Shown piece after piece: positions 1 to 8,997 of a DNA stretch of 64,000 bases (positions are counted from its first letter, which is position 1; each line of letters begins with the position of its first letter). Under the pieces are notes generated by a model. It saw nothing but the letters and a program-made list of their open reading frames with translations, was not told the origin of the DNA and searched no databases. The stretch is from CAZLWA01 sp964563165. Lineage in GTDB: Bacteria; CLD3; SB21. Position numbers and translations under genes: made by a program. The stretch is from NCBI GenBank assembly GCA_964563165.1, contig CAZLWA010000016.1:4696-68695 (forward strand), written 5' to 3'.

Positions 1-1
1 T

Positions 2-1108
2 TACCCTTATGTCTACAGCGGCTATGAGACTTTTGTCAAGGAATTGTGCGAAAGGCTGGTCACGAAAGGTTTCAAAATAACCGTCTATTGCCACAAAAAT
101 CTTTTCACGGCATATCCGCAAAGTGTTAACGGCATCAGATTGGAGTACATTCCTTCGATCGAAACAAAAGTAATGAGTCAGCTGCCTCATTCTTTTTTTT
201 CCATCATACATGCGTGCACCATGGATTTTGACGTGATTTTCGTGGTTAACTCTGCCAATGGTCCTTTCGGATTAATCACAAAATTATTTCGACAAAGAAC
301 TATCATTAATGTGGATGGACTTGAATGGCTTCGGCCGAAATGGAAAGGCCTTGGTTCCTTGTATTTTTATTGGGCGTCCAAAATGAGCACGCGGTTATAC
401 GATGTGATCGTAACGGATTCTGCGGAAATGGAAAAAATTTATAAGAAAGAATTTCAAGCGGACTCCAGGGTGATCGCATACGGGGCCAACGTGAGAACAT
501 CCAAAAATCCTCAACTTATTAGGCGGTGGAATCTCTCAGAAGACGAATATTGCCTGATCGTCGGCAGGCTTGTTCCGGATAATAATGCAGACCTTCTCGC
601 CCGTGAGTTCATGAAATCCAAGTCAAAAAAGAAGCTCGTGATCGTAGGAGACGTTCCCTATGCCGATTCCTACGTTGAACAGATCAAGTCCCTTCAGGAT
701 GACCGGTTGGTGTTTACCGGCTATGTTACGGATGCCGACGAGCTTGCCGAATTGTATCATAACTGCTATCTTTATTTGCACGGTCATGAGTTCGGCGGCA
801 CCAACCCAACGATGCTGCAGGCGTTGGCCTATGGGTGCGCCATTTGTGCTTTGGACACGGTCTTCAACAGAGAAATGCTGCAAGACGGCAGCTATGGGGT
901 TTTCTTCACCAAGACCGAATTTTCATTGGCTTCGACGATTGAGGATTTAGAATTGCATTTCGAAAAAGTCAAATCATTACGGGAAAAATCCCGGACCCGA
1001 ATTATCGAAAATTATACATGGGAAAAAATTACCGACCAGTATGCCGAATTGTTATATGAAGTAAGCGGCTGCGAGAATCAGGTTTCAGTAATTAAGACTA
1101 AAGAATGA
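2..1108 (+). CDS. Glycosyltransferase family 4 (DUF1972-type N-terminus), 5' end outside window
   Basis: The reading frame is open from base 2, so the gene starts upstream of the window; a TTG at 44 is unlikely to be the true start. The first visible residues (SGYETFVKEL) match the GG(F/Y)ETFVEEL motif of DUF1972/GT4 rhamnosyl- or glucosyltransferases. The C-terminal half has the GT-B signature: a second Rossmann domain from CLIVGRLVPDNN onward and the donor-site stretch HGHEFGGTNPTMLQALAYG. It probably adds a sugar to a lipid-linked exopolysaccharide or O-antigen intermediate on the cytoplasmic face. Its stop overlaps the start of the WecG-family gene (ATGA), which indicates translational coupling. 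Sugar specificity cannot be read from the sequence. Confidence 0.85.
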   Translation, partial: YPYVYSGYETFVKELCERLVTKGFKITVYCHKNLFTAYPQSVNGIRLEYIPSIETKVMSQLPHSFFSIIHACTMDFDVIFVVNSANGPFGLITKLFRQRTIINVDGLEWLRPKWKGLGSLYFYWASKMSTRLYDVIVTDSAEMEKIYKKEFQADSRVIAYGANVRTSKNPQLIRRWNLSEDEYCLIVGRLVPDNNADLLAREFMKSKSKKKLVIVGDVPYADSYVEQIKSLQDDRLVFTGYVTDADELAELYHNCYLYLHGHEFGGTNPTMLQALAYGCAICALDTVFNREMLQDGSYGVFFTKTEFSLASTIEDLELHFEKVKSLREKSRTRIIENYTWEKITDQYAELLYEVSGCENQVSVIKTKE

Positions 1109-1920
1109 CTACGGTGCAGAAAGATCAGCCATTCGGTTTTGCAGTCCGTGAGAGGTCACATTTGCCGCCCTGTAAATCTCTGTTTGGAGTGGATCTCTCC
1201 ATTGTTGATTATGATTCCGCAAGCGATTTGATCATCGCGCAGGCTTTGGCGCATCAGAGCTATGGGGTCACGTCATTGGCCGTACACGGCCTCGTAACCG
1301 CTATCATCGACAAGAAAATCGGTGAACATATAGCCAAGCTTGACATGGTGACTCCCGACGGACAGCCCATACGATGGGCATTAAACAGTTTTTATAATCT
1401 GGGCATCAAAGACAGAGTTTACGGACCTACGTTGACTTTGCAGGTACTTGAAAAAGCCGGTCGAAATAATCTCAAGGTGTTTTTATACGGCAGTACCACT
1501 AAGACGCTGGACAAGTTATCCGAATTTATTCGGCGAAAGTATCCAACCGTCGCGATTTGCGGTGTTCACAAAGATCGTTTTCGTGATGCGACTGTCGAGG
1601 AAGACAGCGAGGACATTGAGAAAATTAACGCTTCCGGAGCCCATATTGTACTGGTAGGACGGGGATGTCCGAGACAAGAAGCTTGGGTATCCGACCACCT
1701 TGGTAAAATCAATGCGGTGATGATGGCGGTTGGCGCTACATTTGATTTTCATGCGGGAACGGTCAAACAGGCGCCGCCTTGGATGCAAGACCGAGGATTG
1801 GAATGGTTCTTTCGTTTTCTTCAGGAACCCGGACGCTTATGGAAGAGGTACTTAATCACGAATACGTATTTTATCCTGCTCTTCTTAAAATATAAATTTA
1901 TTTTGAGGAGGCCGTTTTGA
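1105..1920 (+). CDS. WecG/TagA/CpsF family glycosyltransferase
   Basis: The 271-residue protein carries the family landmarks: a GVDLSIVDYDSA start region, the active-site segment VTPDGQPIRWAL and the GCPRQEAWV motif near residue 190. Family members move N-acetylmannosaminuronic acid or N-acetylmannosamine (or other sugars) onto undecaprenyl-diphosphate-linked acceptors at the membrane. The start overlaps the upstream GT4 stop by four bases, and a polyprenyl glycosylphosphotransferase follows 225 bp downstream, so this is part of a surface-polysaccharide assembly locus. The last 25 residues are hydrophobic and basic, consistent with membrane association. Confidence 0.9.
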   Translation: MTTVQKDQPFGFAVRERSHLPPCKSLFGVDLSIVDYDSASDLIIAQALAHQSYGVTSLAVHGLVTAIIDKKIGEHIAKLDMVTPDGQPIRWALNSFYNLGIKDRVYGPTLTLQVLEKAGRNNLKVFLYGSTTKTLDKLSEFIRRKYPTVAICGVHKDRFRDATVEEDSEDIEKINASGAHIVLVGRGCPRQEAWVSDHLGKINAVMMAVGATFDFHAGTVKQAPPWMQDRGLEWFFRFLQEPGRLWKRYLITNTYFILLFLKYKFILRRPF

Positions 1921-2145
1921 TGAAAAATTATTTCGGGCTTCGGCCACACGCTCTTTGTTGAAATACAGATTGTTTTGATCGCTTCGACCGTATCGTCACG
2001 CATTAATTTATTTGGCTTAAAAACGAAAAATTCGTACCTTAGACTTCTCTATGAATTTTGACGAAAAATGATTTTTGAATGCCCACGTAAAAAAGTGGAG
2101 CTCAGAGCCCTGGAATTATCCGGTGCATTTTTGAATTAAACAGTT

Positions 2146-3546
2146 ATGCATACCTATCGTCAGTCGCTTTATATTCTCAGATTTTCCGCCGATGTCGCAG
2201 CGCTATGCGTTGCCTTTTTTTGCTCCGCCTATTTTGTTCTTCAGAACTTTAATCAGGAGCCGGACAGCCGGACTTATTTCTTACTCTTGTCGCTTGTTCT
2301 GGTGTGGTCGTTTTCGGCACGTATCACGGGTCTCTACGATGAGTTCCGCTCCCGTAATTTCAGTTTTGAATTGATATTACTGATCAAGAACATTCTCATT
2401 CAGTTTATTGCCGCGGTATGTATACTGTTTTTAATCAAAGATCTTATTCTTTCCAGGACGTTCGTGGTCCTTTACGGTGCGGCCAGCATGACAACCATCG
2501 TGTTAGAGAGATTTCTGCTGCGCCGCGCTCTGAATTGGCTGCGGGTACGCGGACGAAATTTGCGGCATATTCTGATCGTTGGCGCGGGGGAAGTCGGAAA
2601 GAATTTTTATGATACTATTCTGATCAATCCACATTTCGGTTATAGGCTGGTGGGATTTTTGGATGATCAGGCCAAGGCGTCTTTGAACGGCCACTATTTG
2701 GGCACGATCGATGAACTGGACAGGGTTTTGGCCCATAACAGCGTGGACGATGTGATTGTTGCGCTTCCCAATTACGCCACGGAGCGTTTGAACGAAGTTA
2801 TCAAGGCGTGTGCGAATCACACGACCCGCGTCAAGATCATTCCCGATTATTTCCGATTCGTTTCAGACAAATTTGAAGTGAGCATGTTTGGGAGATTTCC
2901 GGTCATTTCAGTTCGAAAAGACCGGCTCGATGAAATCCATTGGTACATTTTAAAAAGGGCATTTGACGGGATCTTTTCCTTAGCGGTGTTTGTTTTTGTC
3001 TTGTCATGGCTGATTCCGTTGATCGCGCTCGCGGTCAAAGTTTCGTCGCGCGGTTCCATTTTTTTCAAACAAGAGCGCTGGGGCCGGGATAATAAGAAGA
3101 TCATCTGTTATAAATTTCGTTCGATGATTCCTGAGAGCAGGGATGTGAACGCGGATGGCCATTATCAGCAGGCGTGTCCGAACGATTCGCGCGTAACGAA
3201 AATCGGAAGAATTTTGCGCAAAACCAATTTGGATGAACTTCCGCAATTTTGGAACGTCCTCATTGGAGAGATGTCGGTAGTCGGTCCGCGTCCGCATCCG
3301 ACGCCACTCAATCTGGAATCCAAAGACGTGATCGAAAACTATATGCTGCGGCATCTCGTCAAGCCCGGTATTACCGGCTGGGCACAGGTCAATGGCTACC
3401 GCGGGGAGACGCGAGATCCCGATTTGATGCAAAAACGCGTCGATCGTGATATTTGGTACATCGAGAATTGGTCGTTTTGGCTGGACATCCAGATCATTTT
3501 TTTGACGATCTGGCAGATGTTAAAAGTGGATTCCAAAGCATATTGA
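2146..3546 (+). CDS. Undecaprenyl-phosphate sugar phosphotransferase (WcaJ/WbaP-like)
   Basis: The 466-residue initiating phosphoglycosyltransferase has about four N-terminal membrane helices (roughly residues 14-121), a Rossmann-like domain (starting HILIVGAGEVGKNFYD, about 140-260), a further hydrophobic helix near 280-303 and the C-terminal catalytic domain. Diagnostic motifs are FFKQERWGRDNK, YKFRSM, KTNLDELPQFWNVLIGEMS and VGPRPHP. It transfers a hexose-1-phosphate from a nucleotide sugar to undecaprenyl phosphate, the first step of exopolysaccharide repeat-unit synthesis. It probably acts before the two upstream glycosyltransferases. Which sugar it uses is not evident. Confidence 0.93.
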   Translation: MHTYRQSLYILRFSADVAALCVAFFCSAYFVLQNFNQEPDSRTYFLLLSLVLVWSFSARITGLYDEFRSRNFSFELILLIKNILIQFIAAVCILFLIKDLILSRTFVVLYGAASMTTIVLERFLLRRALNWLRVRGRNLRHILIVGAGEVGKNFYDTILINPHFGYRLVGFLDDQAKASLNGHYLGTIDELDRVLAHNSVDDVIVALPNYATERLNEVIKACANHTTRVKIIPDYFRFVSDKFEVSMFGRFPVISVRKDRLDEIHWYILKRAFDGIFSLAVFVFVLSWLIPLIALAVKVSSRGSIFFKQERWGRDNKKIICYKFRSMIPESRDVNADGHYQQACPNDSRVTKIGRILRKTNLDELPQFWNVLIGEMSVVGPRPHPTPLNLESKDVIENYMLRHLVKPGITGWAQVNGYRGETRDPDLMQKRVDRDIWYIENWSFWLDIQIIFLTIWQMLKVDSKAY

Positions 3547-3900
3547 AAAAACGCAGGACTGTAGCGCACCCAGATGCTTTTTGTGACGTGAGAAATATTT
3601 TTTCTTCTTCGGTATTTCTCCGGTTTTTTTTGTCAAGCGGAACAAGTGAACAAGAGCCGCCGGAGAAGGGACGCCTCTTTCCCCGATCATAGTACTTCAA
3701 AGCCTGTCTCCTAACTGACAAAAAAGTCAGAAGCCAATAGGCCTCCCCGGTTATCAAAATACGCTTAATCGCCCGGTGACTCAGAATCGATTTGTTATCG
3801 GTTACAGACTTGATTATTAGGCCCAAATCAAATATATTCTTTCCTCTCACGTAAGGTATATTTTCAGGAATTTTATTTTTTTATTCTCATAAGGCGTCTT
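3547..3900. other. 354-bp intergenic region between polysaccharide locus and arginase
   Basis: No convincing gene. A 118-codon minus-strand open frame spans it, but it has no ribosome binding site or recognisable motif and runs into the upstream gene. The region contains the terminator-like hairpin listed at 3590-3631, an 8-bp inverted repeat (TTCTCCGG at 3616, CCGGAGAA at 3660) and a small CTGAC-A6-GTCAG hairpin near 3714. It ends in an AT-rich stretch with a short AGGCG upstream of the arginase ATG, so the arginase promoter probably lies in its last 100 bases. Confidence 0.5.
3590..3631 (+). terminator. Possible rho-independent terminator of the polysaccharide operon
   Basis: GAGAAATA and TATTTCTC form an 8-bp stem with a 15-base loop, followed by CGG and eight T residues. 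The stem is AT-rich and the loop is large, so this is only a moderate candidate. Confidence 0.35.
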
Positions 3901-4809
3901 ATGTCGGTCGTTCGATTAATCGGCGTGCCTTTGGATCTCGGCTCCGGGCGCCGGGGAACGGATATGGGCCCCTCGGCCCTGCGTATTGCATCGCTCTCGG
4001 AGCGCTTGCAGGAGCTGGGCTATACGATCAAGGATACGGGCGATATCGTCACCAAAAATCCGGAAGTCTTGAAGGTCGGCGACGAACGCCTGAAATACCT
4101 GAGTGAAATTGCCAAAGGCGTAACGACGCTGGCGGAGACGGTAGAAAAAAGTTTGGATGCGGGTGAATTCCCGGTCGTCCTGGGCGGCGATCATTCTATT
4201 GCGATCGGCACCATCGCCGGCGTGTCATCGTATTTTCGCAAACAACAAAAAAAAATAGGCGTCATCTGGATCGATGCACACGGAGATATGAATACGCCGG
4301 AAACGTCGCCGTCGGGCAATATTCACGGGATGCCGCTCGCCGTCTCGCTGGGGATCGGTCATCCGAAATTGACGTCCGTTGGGGGCGAATATCCCAAGGT
4401 GGATCCTCTGAATACTGTGTTGGTCGGCATCCGCACGTTGGATGCGGGGGAAATTGAAAATATTCGTAAAATGGGCATCACGATTTTCACCATGCGAGAT
4501 ATCGATGAACAGGGAATTCACAGGGTGATAGAAAAAAGCATCGCCATCGCATCGAAGGATACGGCCGGTATCCATGTGAGTTTTGATGCGGATAGCATTG
4601 ATCCGCTCGTCGCCCCGGGCGTAGGGACGCCGGTACACGGCGGACTGACTTACCGCGAAGCGCATTATGTCATGGAATCCCTGTGTGACAGCAAGAAATC
4701 TGTTTCGCTGGAACTGGTTGAGACCAATCCGATTTTAGACGTGCAAAACCGGACGGCGCAAATCGGCGTCGAATTGATCGCATCGTTTTTCGGTAAAAGA
4801 ATCATTTGA
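3901..4809 (+). CDS. rocF: Arginase
   Basis: The 302-residue protein of the ureohydrolase fold has the binuclear manganese motifs in order: GGDHS (about residue 99), DAHGDMNTP (about 127) and SFDADSIDP (about 227). It also has the arginase-type SGNIHGMP substrate loop and the C-terminal ELVETNP segment. It hydrolyses L-arginine to ornithine and urea in the cytoplasm. Length and the SGNIHGMP loop favour arginase over agmatinase or formimidoylglutamase. No urease or ornithine-pathway gene lies beside it. The downstream glycosidase-like gene starts 75 bp later with no terminator between, so they may be co-transcribed. Confidence 0.93.
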   Translation: MSVVRLIGVPLDLGSGRRGTDMGPSALRIASLSERLQELGYTIKDTGDIVTKNPEVLKVGDERLKYLSEIAKGVTTLAETVEKSLDAGEFPVVLGGDHSIAIGTIAGVSSYFRKQQKKIGVIWIDAHGDMNTPETSPSGNIHGMPLAVSLGIGHPKLTSVGGEYPKVDPLNTVLVGIRTLDAGEIENIRKMGITIFTMRDIDEQGIHRVIEKSIAIASKDTAGIHVSFDADSIDPLVAPGVGTPVHGGLTYREAHYVMESLCDSKKSVSLELVETNPILDVQNRTAQIGVELIASFFGKRII

Positions 4810-4884
4810 TTTTCTCATCCGCGTGCAGCCTGAATAATGTTAAACGCAGGAATACAGAAATACGGCTATTTCAAGGAATCGAAG

Positions 4885-7554
4885 TTGGTTGAAAAAAAAT
4901 TCAGACTCATAGCTGTCTTCGTATTCGCATTGGGCTTTTCGGCATGCGCCGCAGAGGATGCCCATATCTACGGCGATAAGAACGGTTATGACGATCAACT
5001 GCTGCAAAATTATTTAATGCTGTCACCGGAGCGGCAGCTGCTGGATCTGGCGGGCGAATGGACAGCTACGATCGACGGCGTGAATAGAAAATTGACGGTG
5101 CCGAGCAATTACGATTATGCGGGCAAAGTCGTCTACAAACGCACGTTCACCGCGGGAGCGGAATTTAGAAATAAACATTTCCGCCTGGTCAGCTTCGGCA
5201 TTAATTTTCATGCTGAAATTCGCATTAACGGCGAATTCGTGGCCAATCTCAACAGCGCCTATCTGCATACCGAAACCGATCTCACCGAGGGTCTGATCAA
5301 AACGGATGAGCCGAATACGATCGAGATCCTGGTCAACAGCCAGCTGGATTCTCGGCTGACGATCCCTCGCTATACCAATACGCTTCAGCCTAAATGGTAC
5401 GGCGGAATATTCCGTGAATTATTTTTGCTGGCCATGCCCAAAACAGCGATCGATAAGTATTCCGTCGCGTATGACATTTCGAACGATTTGAAGAAATGCG
5501 ATTTCACGCTCGGTATTAATTTGCGCGATTATGATTTCGGATTTCGTAAGAAAGATTCTTCGCGCACATCCGGTATCGTAGAAAAAAACTCAAAATTGCG
5601 TTACCTCATCGAAGTCTTCAATGAAGAAGATGCGGAACCGGTTTACACCAACCGGTTCAAACGGTACCGTAACGTTTGGGAAACGCCTAAAATCAGAGAA
5701 CTCAATGAAGAGAATGTCATAACCGTCAATCATTTTGCGGACCGGGAAACGCGATTCTCGATTGAGAAACCTATTTTTTGGGGGCCGCTCAATCCCTACC
5801 GCTACCGTTTGGTTATCTCGTTGATGATGGGAGACGAACGTATCGATCAGATCACGGCGATGCTGGGTTTGTGCAAGACGGAAGTCCATGAACAATATTT
5901 ACTTTTCAATTTTCAACCTCTGACGATCCGCGGGGTGGAATATTACGAAGATTATCCGGGCGCGGGTAATACGGTATCCTATGCGGTCATGGAACAGGAT
6001 ATCCTAAAAATTAAGAAAATGGGCGCCAATGTCATTTATTATAAGCACCATCCTCCCCATCCGTTCTTTTTAGAATTGTGCAATCGCTACGGCCTTTTGG
6101 TTTTCTGTGAAGCGCCGATGTGGTACGTAACCCCGGACGTTATGGACCAGCATGTGTATAGAGAGGATGTAAAAAATTATTTCAAAACGATGGTGACCGC
6201 CGGCCGGACGAACCCGTGTGTGGCTGCGTGGGGAGTCGGGTATGCACTGGATTACGGCGACAAAACCATCGGCAGCTATTTGTCGGCCATCGCGCAGGAA
6301 ATTCGAAATCTCGACGCGCGTCCGATTTTTTGTACTTCCGTGTTCGGCGCGACGGACGTGCATTTGGACTATGTCGATATTATCAATCTGGACGTTCGCA
6401 GCAACAATATTGTCACTGCCAACAGTTTTGTGACGAAGAGTTTATCCCGGTGGCCCAATCGCGTCGTGCTGTGCACGTACGGCGCCCAGATATTTTCCAA
6501 CAATCAAAACGGCTACAGCGATCCGATGTCCGCCAAATTTCAGGCCAAATGGATCGCCGATATCTTTAAGAAATTGACCGAGTGGAAAGTTGCCGGCGGT
6601 TTTATTCGGTCATACAATGATTTTTCGCTGAACCGCTCGTACATGTATGCGAATCCGCATACCAATCAGACGATCTATACCTCGGGTCTCATGACGTATG
6701 ACCGCAAAGATCGACTGGCGTATGACGTCGCTAAGGCGCTTTACAGCGATGATAAGTATGAATCCATTTCCATCGGTTTTTATGAAACGTCATTTCCAAA
6801 AACCTATCCGCTCGTCGGGCTCCTGTCGGTGGTTGTTTTCATAAGTTTTTACCGGCAAAGCGGCAAATTCAAGAACAGTGTGTTCCGTTCGACAACGAAG
6901 ATATTGAGTTTTTTCACAGACATCCGGGAGAGCCGAGTGATTTCGGTATGGCCGGCGCTGGTCGTCGGTTTTTCAAGCAGCCTCGCACTGGCGACCCTGC
7001 TTTCGATCGTATTTTTTGAATTGCGGCGCAACCAAATTTTCGACGAAGTCATGGCGAACGTGGTCGTTTCCGACAGCTGGAAATCATGGCTGGACAGGCT
7101 TGCGTGGAGTCCTGAATCATTTGTATTTTCATTCCTGCTGATTTGTTTTACCGGGTTCTTTCTGCTGTCGGTGTTCATCAAAGTATTCAGTTTTGCTTTC
7201 AGAGTGTATTTATCGTTTCAGCAAGCGTTGATAGCCGGATTCTGGAGCGGAGCGCACTATCTGTTTCTTATTCCGTGCGTGATTATCCTGCAGCGATTGG
7301 TAAAAATCGATTTCTTCTTACTGGTTGCCGTGTTCTTATCGCTGGGCATGATGGGGTGGCACGTGACGCGGCTTTTTAGAATTTTGAAAATCGTTTACGA
7401 CGTTTCGTGGCTAAAGATGGGCGCGATATTCGGCGGATTAGTGGTTATCATTCTCATAGTTGTAGGATCACAGTATTCCAGCCGTTACGATTCGTTCAAT
7501 ATGCTGGATCATACCGATAAAATTTATCAGAGCAAGAACTATTCCTTTGAATGA
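4885..7554 (+). CDS. Glycoside hydrolase family 2-like lipoprotein with C-terminal membrane helices, probable pseudoenzyme
   Basis: I chose TTG 4885 because AAGGA lies just upstream and the product then begins with a lipoprotein signal (MVEKKFRLIAVFVF, Cys about 21). ATG 4837 is in frame but lacks a ribosome binding site. Residues about 40-620 follow the GH2 layout: a jelly-roll sugar-binding domain (LAGEWTATIDG, YKRTF, WYGGIFRELFL), an Ig-like domain and a TIM barrel (IRGVEYYEDYPG, HPPHPFFLELCNRYGLLVFCE). Where GH2 enzymes have W-x-x-GNE this protein has WGVGYA (Tyr453-Ala454), and where they have TE(F/Y)GA it has CTYGA (Thr531), so both catalytic glutamates appear absent. About six hydrophobic helices follow (near 640-656, 685-711, 745-765, 782-802, 808-827, 845-862). 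It is unlikely to be a working beta-galactosidase; a sugar-binding or envelope role is inference. The stop lies 3 bp before pyrE. Confidence 0.75.
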   Translation: MVEKKFRLIAVFVFALGFSACAAEDAHIYGDKNGYDDQLLQNYLMLSPERQLLDLAGEWTATIDGVNRKLTVPSNYDYAGKVVYKRTFTAGAEFRNKHFRLVSFGINFHAEIRINGEFVANLNSAYLHTETDLTEGLIKTDEPNTIEILVNSQLDSRLTIPRYTNTLQPKWYGGIFRELFLLAMPKTAIDKYSVAYDISNDLKKCDFTLGINLRDYDFGFRKKDSSRTSGIVEKNSKLRYLIEVFNEEDAEPVYTNRFKRYRNVWETPKIRELNEENVITVNHFADRETRFSIEKPIFWGPLNPYRYRLVISLMMGDERIDQITAMLGLCKTEVHEQYLLFNFQPLTIRGVEYYEDYPGAGNTVSYAVMEQDILKIKKMGANVIYYKHHPPHPFFLELCNRYGLLVFCEAPMWYVTPDVMDQHVYREDVKNYFKTMVTAGRTNPCVAAWGVGYALDYGDKTIGSYLSAIAQEIRNLDARPIFCTSVFGATDVHLDYVDIINLDVRSNNIVTANSFVTKSLSRWPNRVVLCTYGAQIFSNNQNGYSDPMSAKFQAKWIADIFKKLTEWKVAGGFIRSYNDFSLNRSYMYANPHTNQTIYTSGLMTYDRKDRLAYDVAKALYSDDKYESISIGFYETSFPKTYPLVGLLSVVVFISFYRQSGKFKNSVFRSTTKILSFFTDIRESRVISVWPALVVGFSSSLALATLLSIVFFELRRNQIFDEVMANVVVSDSWKSWLDRLAWSPESFVFSFLLICFTGFFLLSVFIKVFSFAFRVYLSFQQALIAGFWSGAHYLFLIPCVIILQRLVKIDFFLLVAVFLSLGMMGWHVTRLFRILKIVYDVSWLKMGAIFGGLVVIILIVVGSQYSSRYDSFNMLDHTDKIYQSKNYSFE

Positions 7555-7557
7555 ATC

Positions 7558-8139
7558 ATGAAACCGGAAGAAGTATTGGAAATCTTCAGGCAAAGCGGAG
7601 CGCTCCTGGAGGGCCATTTCATTCTGACATCAGGCAAGCACAGCCCCAATTATTTTCAGTGCGCTAAAGTGCTGCAGTATCCCAATTGGGCGCAGCTTCT
7701 GTGCAGCGAAATCGGTTTGCATTTCAGCAAACATAAAATCCATGCGGTTGCAGCCCCGGCGGTAGGCGGTATCCTGGTCGGTCACGAGGTCGCCCGTACG
7801 CTCAATGCGAGGTTCATTTTTGCGGAAAGAGAAAACGGTGTGATGGGCTTTCGGCGCGGGTTTGAACTTCACCGCGATGAGAATGTTCTGGTGGTCGAGG
7901 ACGTCGTCACCACCGGCGGATCCATCAAGGAAGTCATTCAGCTTTGCCGGGCGGCGGACGCCAATGTCATCGGCGCAGGGTATGTGGTGGACCGGAGCCG
8001 CGGCTCGGTAGAATTCGGTGTGCCGAAATTTTCTCTTCTTTCCGTGGATGTCACCGCGTACGATGCCGAACAATGTCCTTTATGCCGGGAAGGGAAATTA
8101 CCGGCGGTTAAACCCGGAAGCCGGTCGCTGGCAAAATGA
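7558..8139 (+). CDS. pyrE: Orotate phosphoribosyltransferase
   Basis: The 193-residue type I phosphoribosyltransferase has the PRPP-binding motif VLVVEDVVTTGGS (about residue 111) and the substrate region FILTSGKHSPNYFQC near the N-terminus. It converts orotate and PRPP to orotidine 5'-phosphate in pyrimidine synthesis. The start is 3 bp after the glycosidase-like gene, implying co-transcription. pyrD is also in this window, about 31 kb away on the other strand, so the pathway genes are dispersed. Confidence 0.95.
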   Translation: MKPEEVLEIFRQSGALLEGHFILTSGKHSPNYFQCAKVLQYPNWAQLLCSEIGLHFSKHKIHAVAAPAVGGILVGHEVARTLNARFIFAERENGVMGFRRGFELHRDENVLVVEDVVTTGGSIKEVIQLCRAADANVIGAGYVVDRSRGSVEFGVPKFSLLSVDVTAYDAEQCPLCREGKLPAVKPGSRSLAK

Positions 8140-8200
8140 AGAGAGCCGTTCTTAAGTTAATTCATAAAAAACTGACCGCTGAAACGGCCAGGTATCGGTA

Positions 8201-8980
8201 ATGACCTCTCATTTTCAAGTCTGTGTTCTTGGCAGCGGCAGCAAAGGTAATTGCACGTATATCAAAGCCGGCGATGTGGCGATTCTGGTCGATGCGGGAC
8301 TGCCATACGGCGAGATCGAGCGGCGTTTGTCGGAAATTTCCGTTTCCGCCGCAAGCATTCAGCACCTGTTTGTTACCCACGAACATTCCGATCATGTGGC
8401 CGGTCTCAGGAAATTTGCCAAAAAACATTCCGTGCATATACACATGAATGCGCCGACCTATCTGCAGATCCGCGGGCTGCTGCCGAGAACTTTTTCTGTT
8501 AATCTGTTTGACAGTACTTTTGAAATTGACGATATTACCATACATCCTTTTTCCATTTCTCACGATGCCGCCGACCCGGTTGGTTTCACGTTCCGTTATC
8601 AAAATAAAAAGATTTGTGTTGCAACCGATATGGGATATGTAACCAAACTGGTTTTAGAAGAATTAAAGAACAGCGATGTTGTGATCCTGGAGTCCAATCA
8701 CGATGAAGCCAAATTAATGAACGGCCGATATCCCTGGCCGCTCAAACAGCGCATCGCGAGTCATGTGGGGCATCTGTCGAACCGGCAGGCGGCGGAAGCT
8801 TTGTGCGCGGTCGTACATGAAGGCCTTCAATGTATTTTTCTGGCGCATCTGAGCGAGGAAAATAATTCTCCGGCCATGGCGCTGGACTGCGTCGGCTATT
8901 ATTTATCCGAGACGGTCTCCGTTCCGCCGGCACTGCTCATGACTCACCAACATCGGCCCAGCGAAGTGATACACTTATAG
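8201..8980 (+). CDS. MBL-fold metallo-hydrolase (YycJ/WalJ-like)
   Basis: The 259-residue protein has an N-terminal VLGSGSKGN motif followed by the zinc motif THEHSDH (about residue 63) and further metal ligands in ISHDA and ATDMG. The ESNHDEAKLMNGRYPW segment and the late HLSEENNSP are characteristic of the YycJ/WalJ subgroup. Relatives are putative exonucleases linked to DNA replication and repair or cell-wall signalling in Firmicutes. The substrate here is unknown. It lies 61 bp after pyrE and 17 bp before the HEAT-like gene, in one probable transcription unit. Confidence 0.88.
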   Translation: MTSHFQVCVLGSGSKGNCTYIKAGDVAILVDAGLPYGEIERRLSEISVSAASIQHLFVTHEHSDHVAGLRKFAKKHSVHIHMNAPTYLQIRGLLPRTFSVNLFDSTFEIDDITIHPFSISHDAADPVGFTFRYQNKKICVATDMGYVTKLVLEELKNSDVVILESNHDEAKLMNGRYPWPLKQRIASHVGHLSNRQAAEALCAVVHEGLQCIFLAHLSEENNSPAMALDCVGYYLSETVSVPPALLMTHQHRPSEVIHL

Positions 8981-8997
8981 ATCGTGAGAGATCGTTC

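Noticed and set aside
3494..3850. Minus-strand 118-codon frame in the gap before arginase
   Set aside because: It overlaps the upstream transferase gene and a terminator-like hairpin, with no ribosome binding site and no family resemblance.
4837..4884. ATG 4837 as start of the glycosidase-like gene
   Set aside because: It has no ribosome binding site and would bury the lipoprotein signal; TTG 4885 has AAGGA and gives a normal signal.
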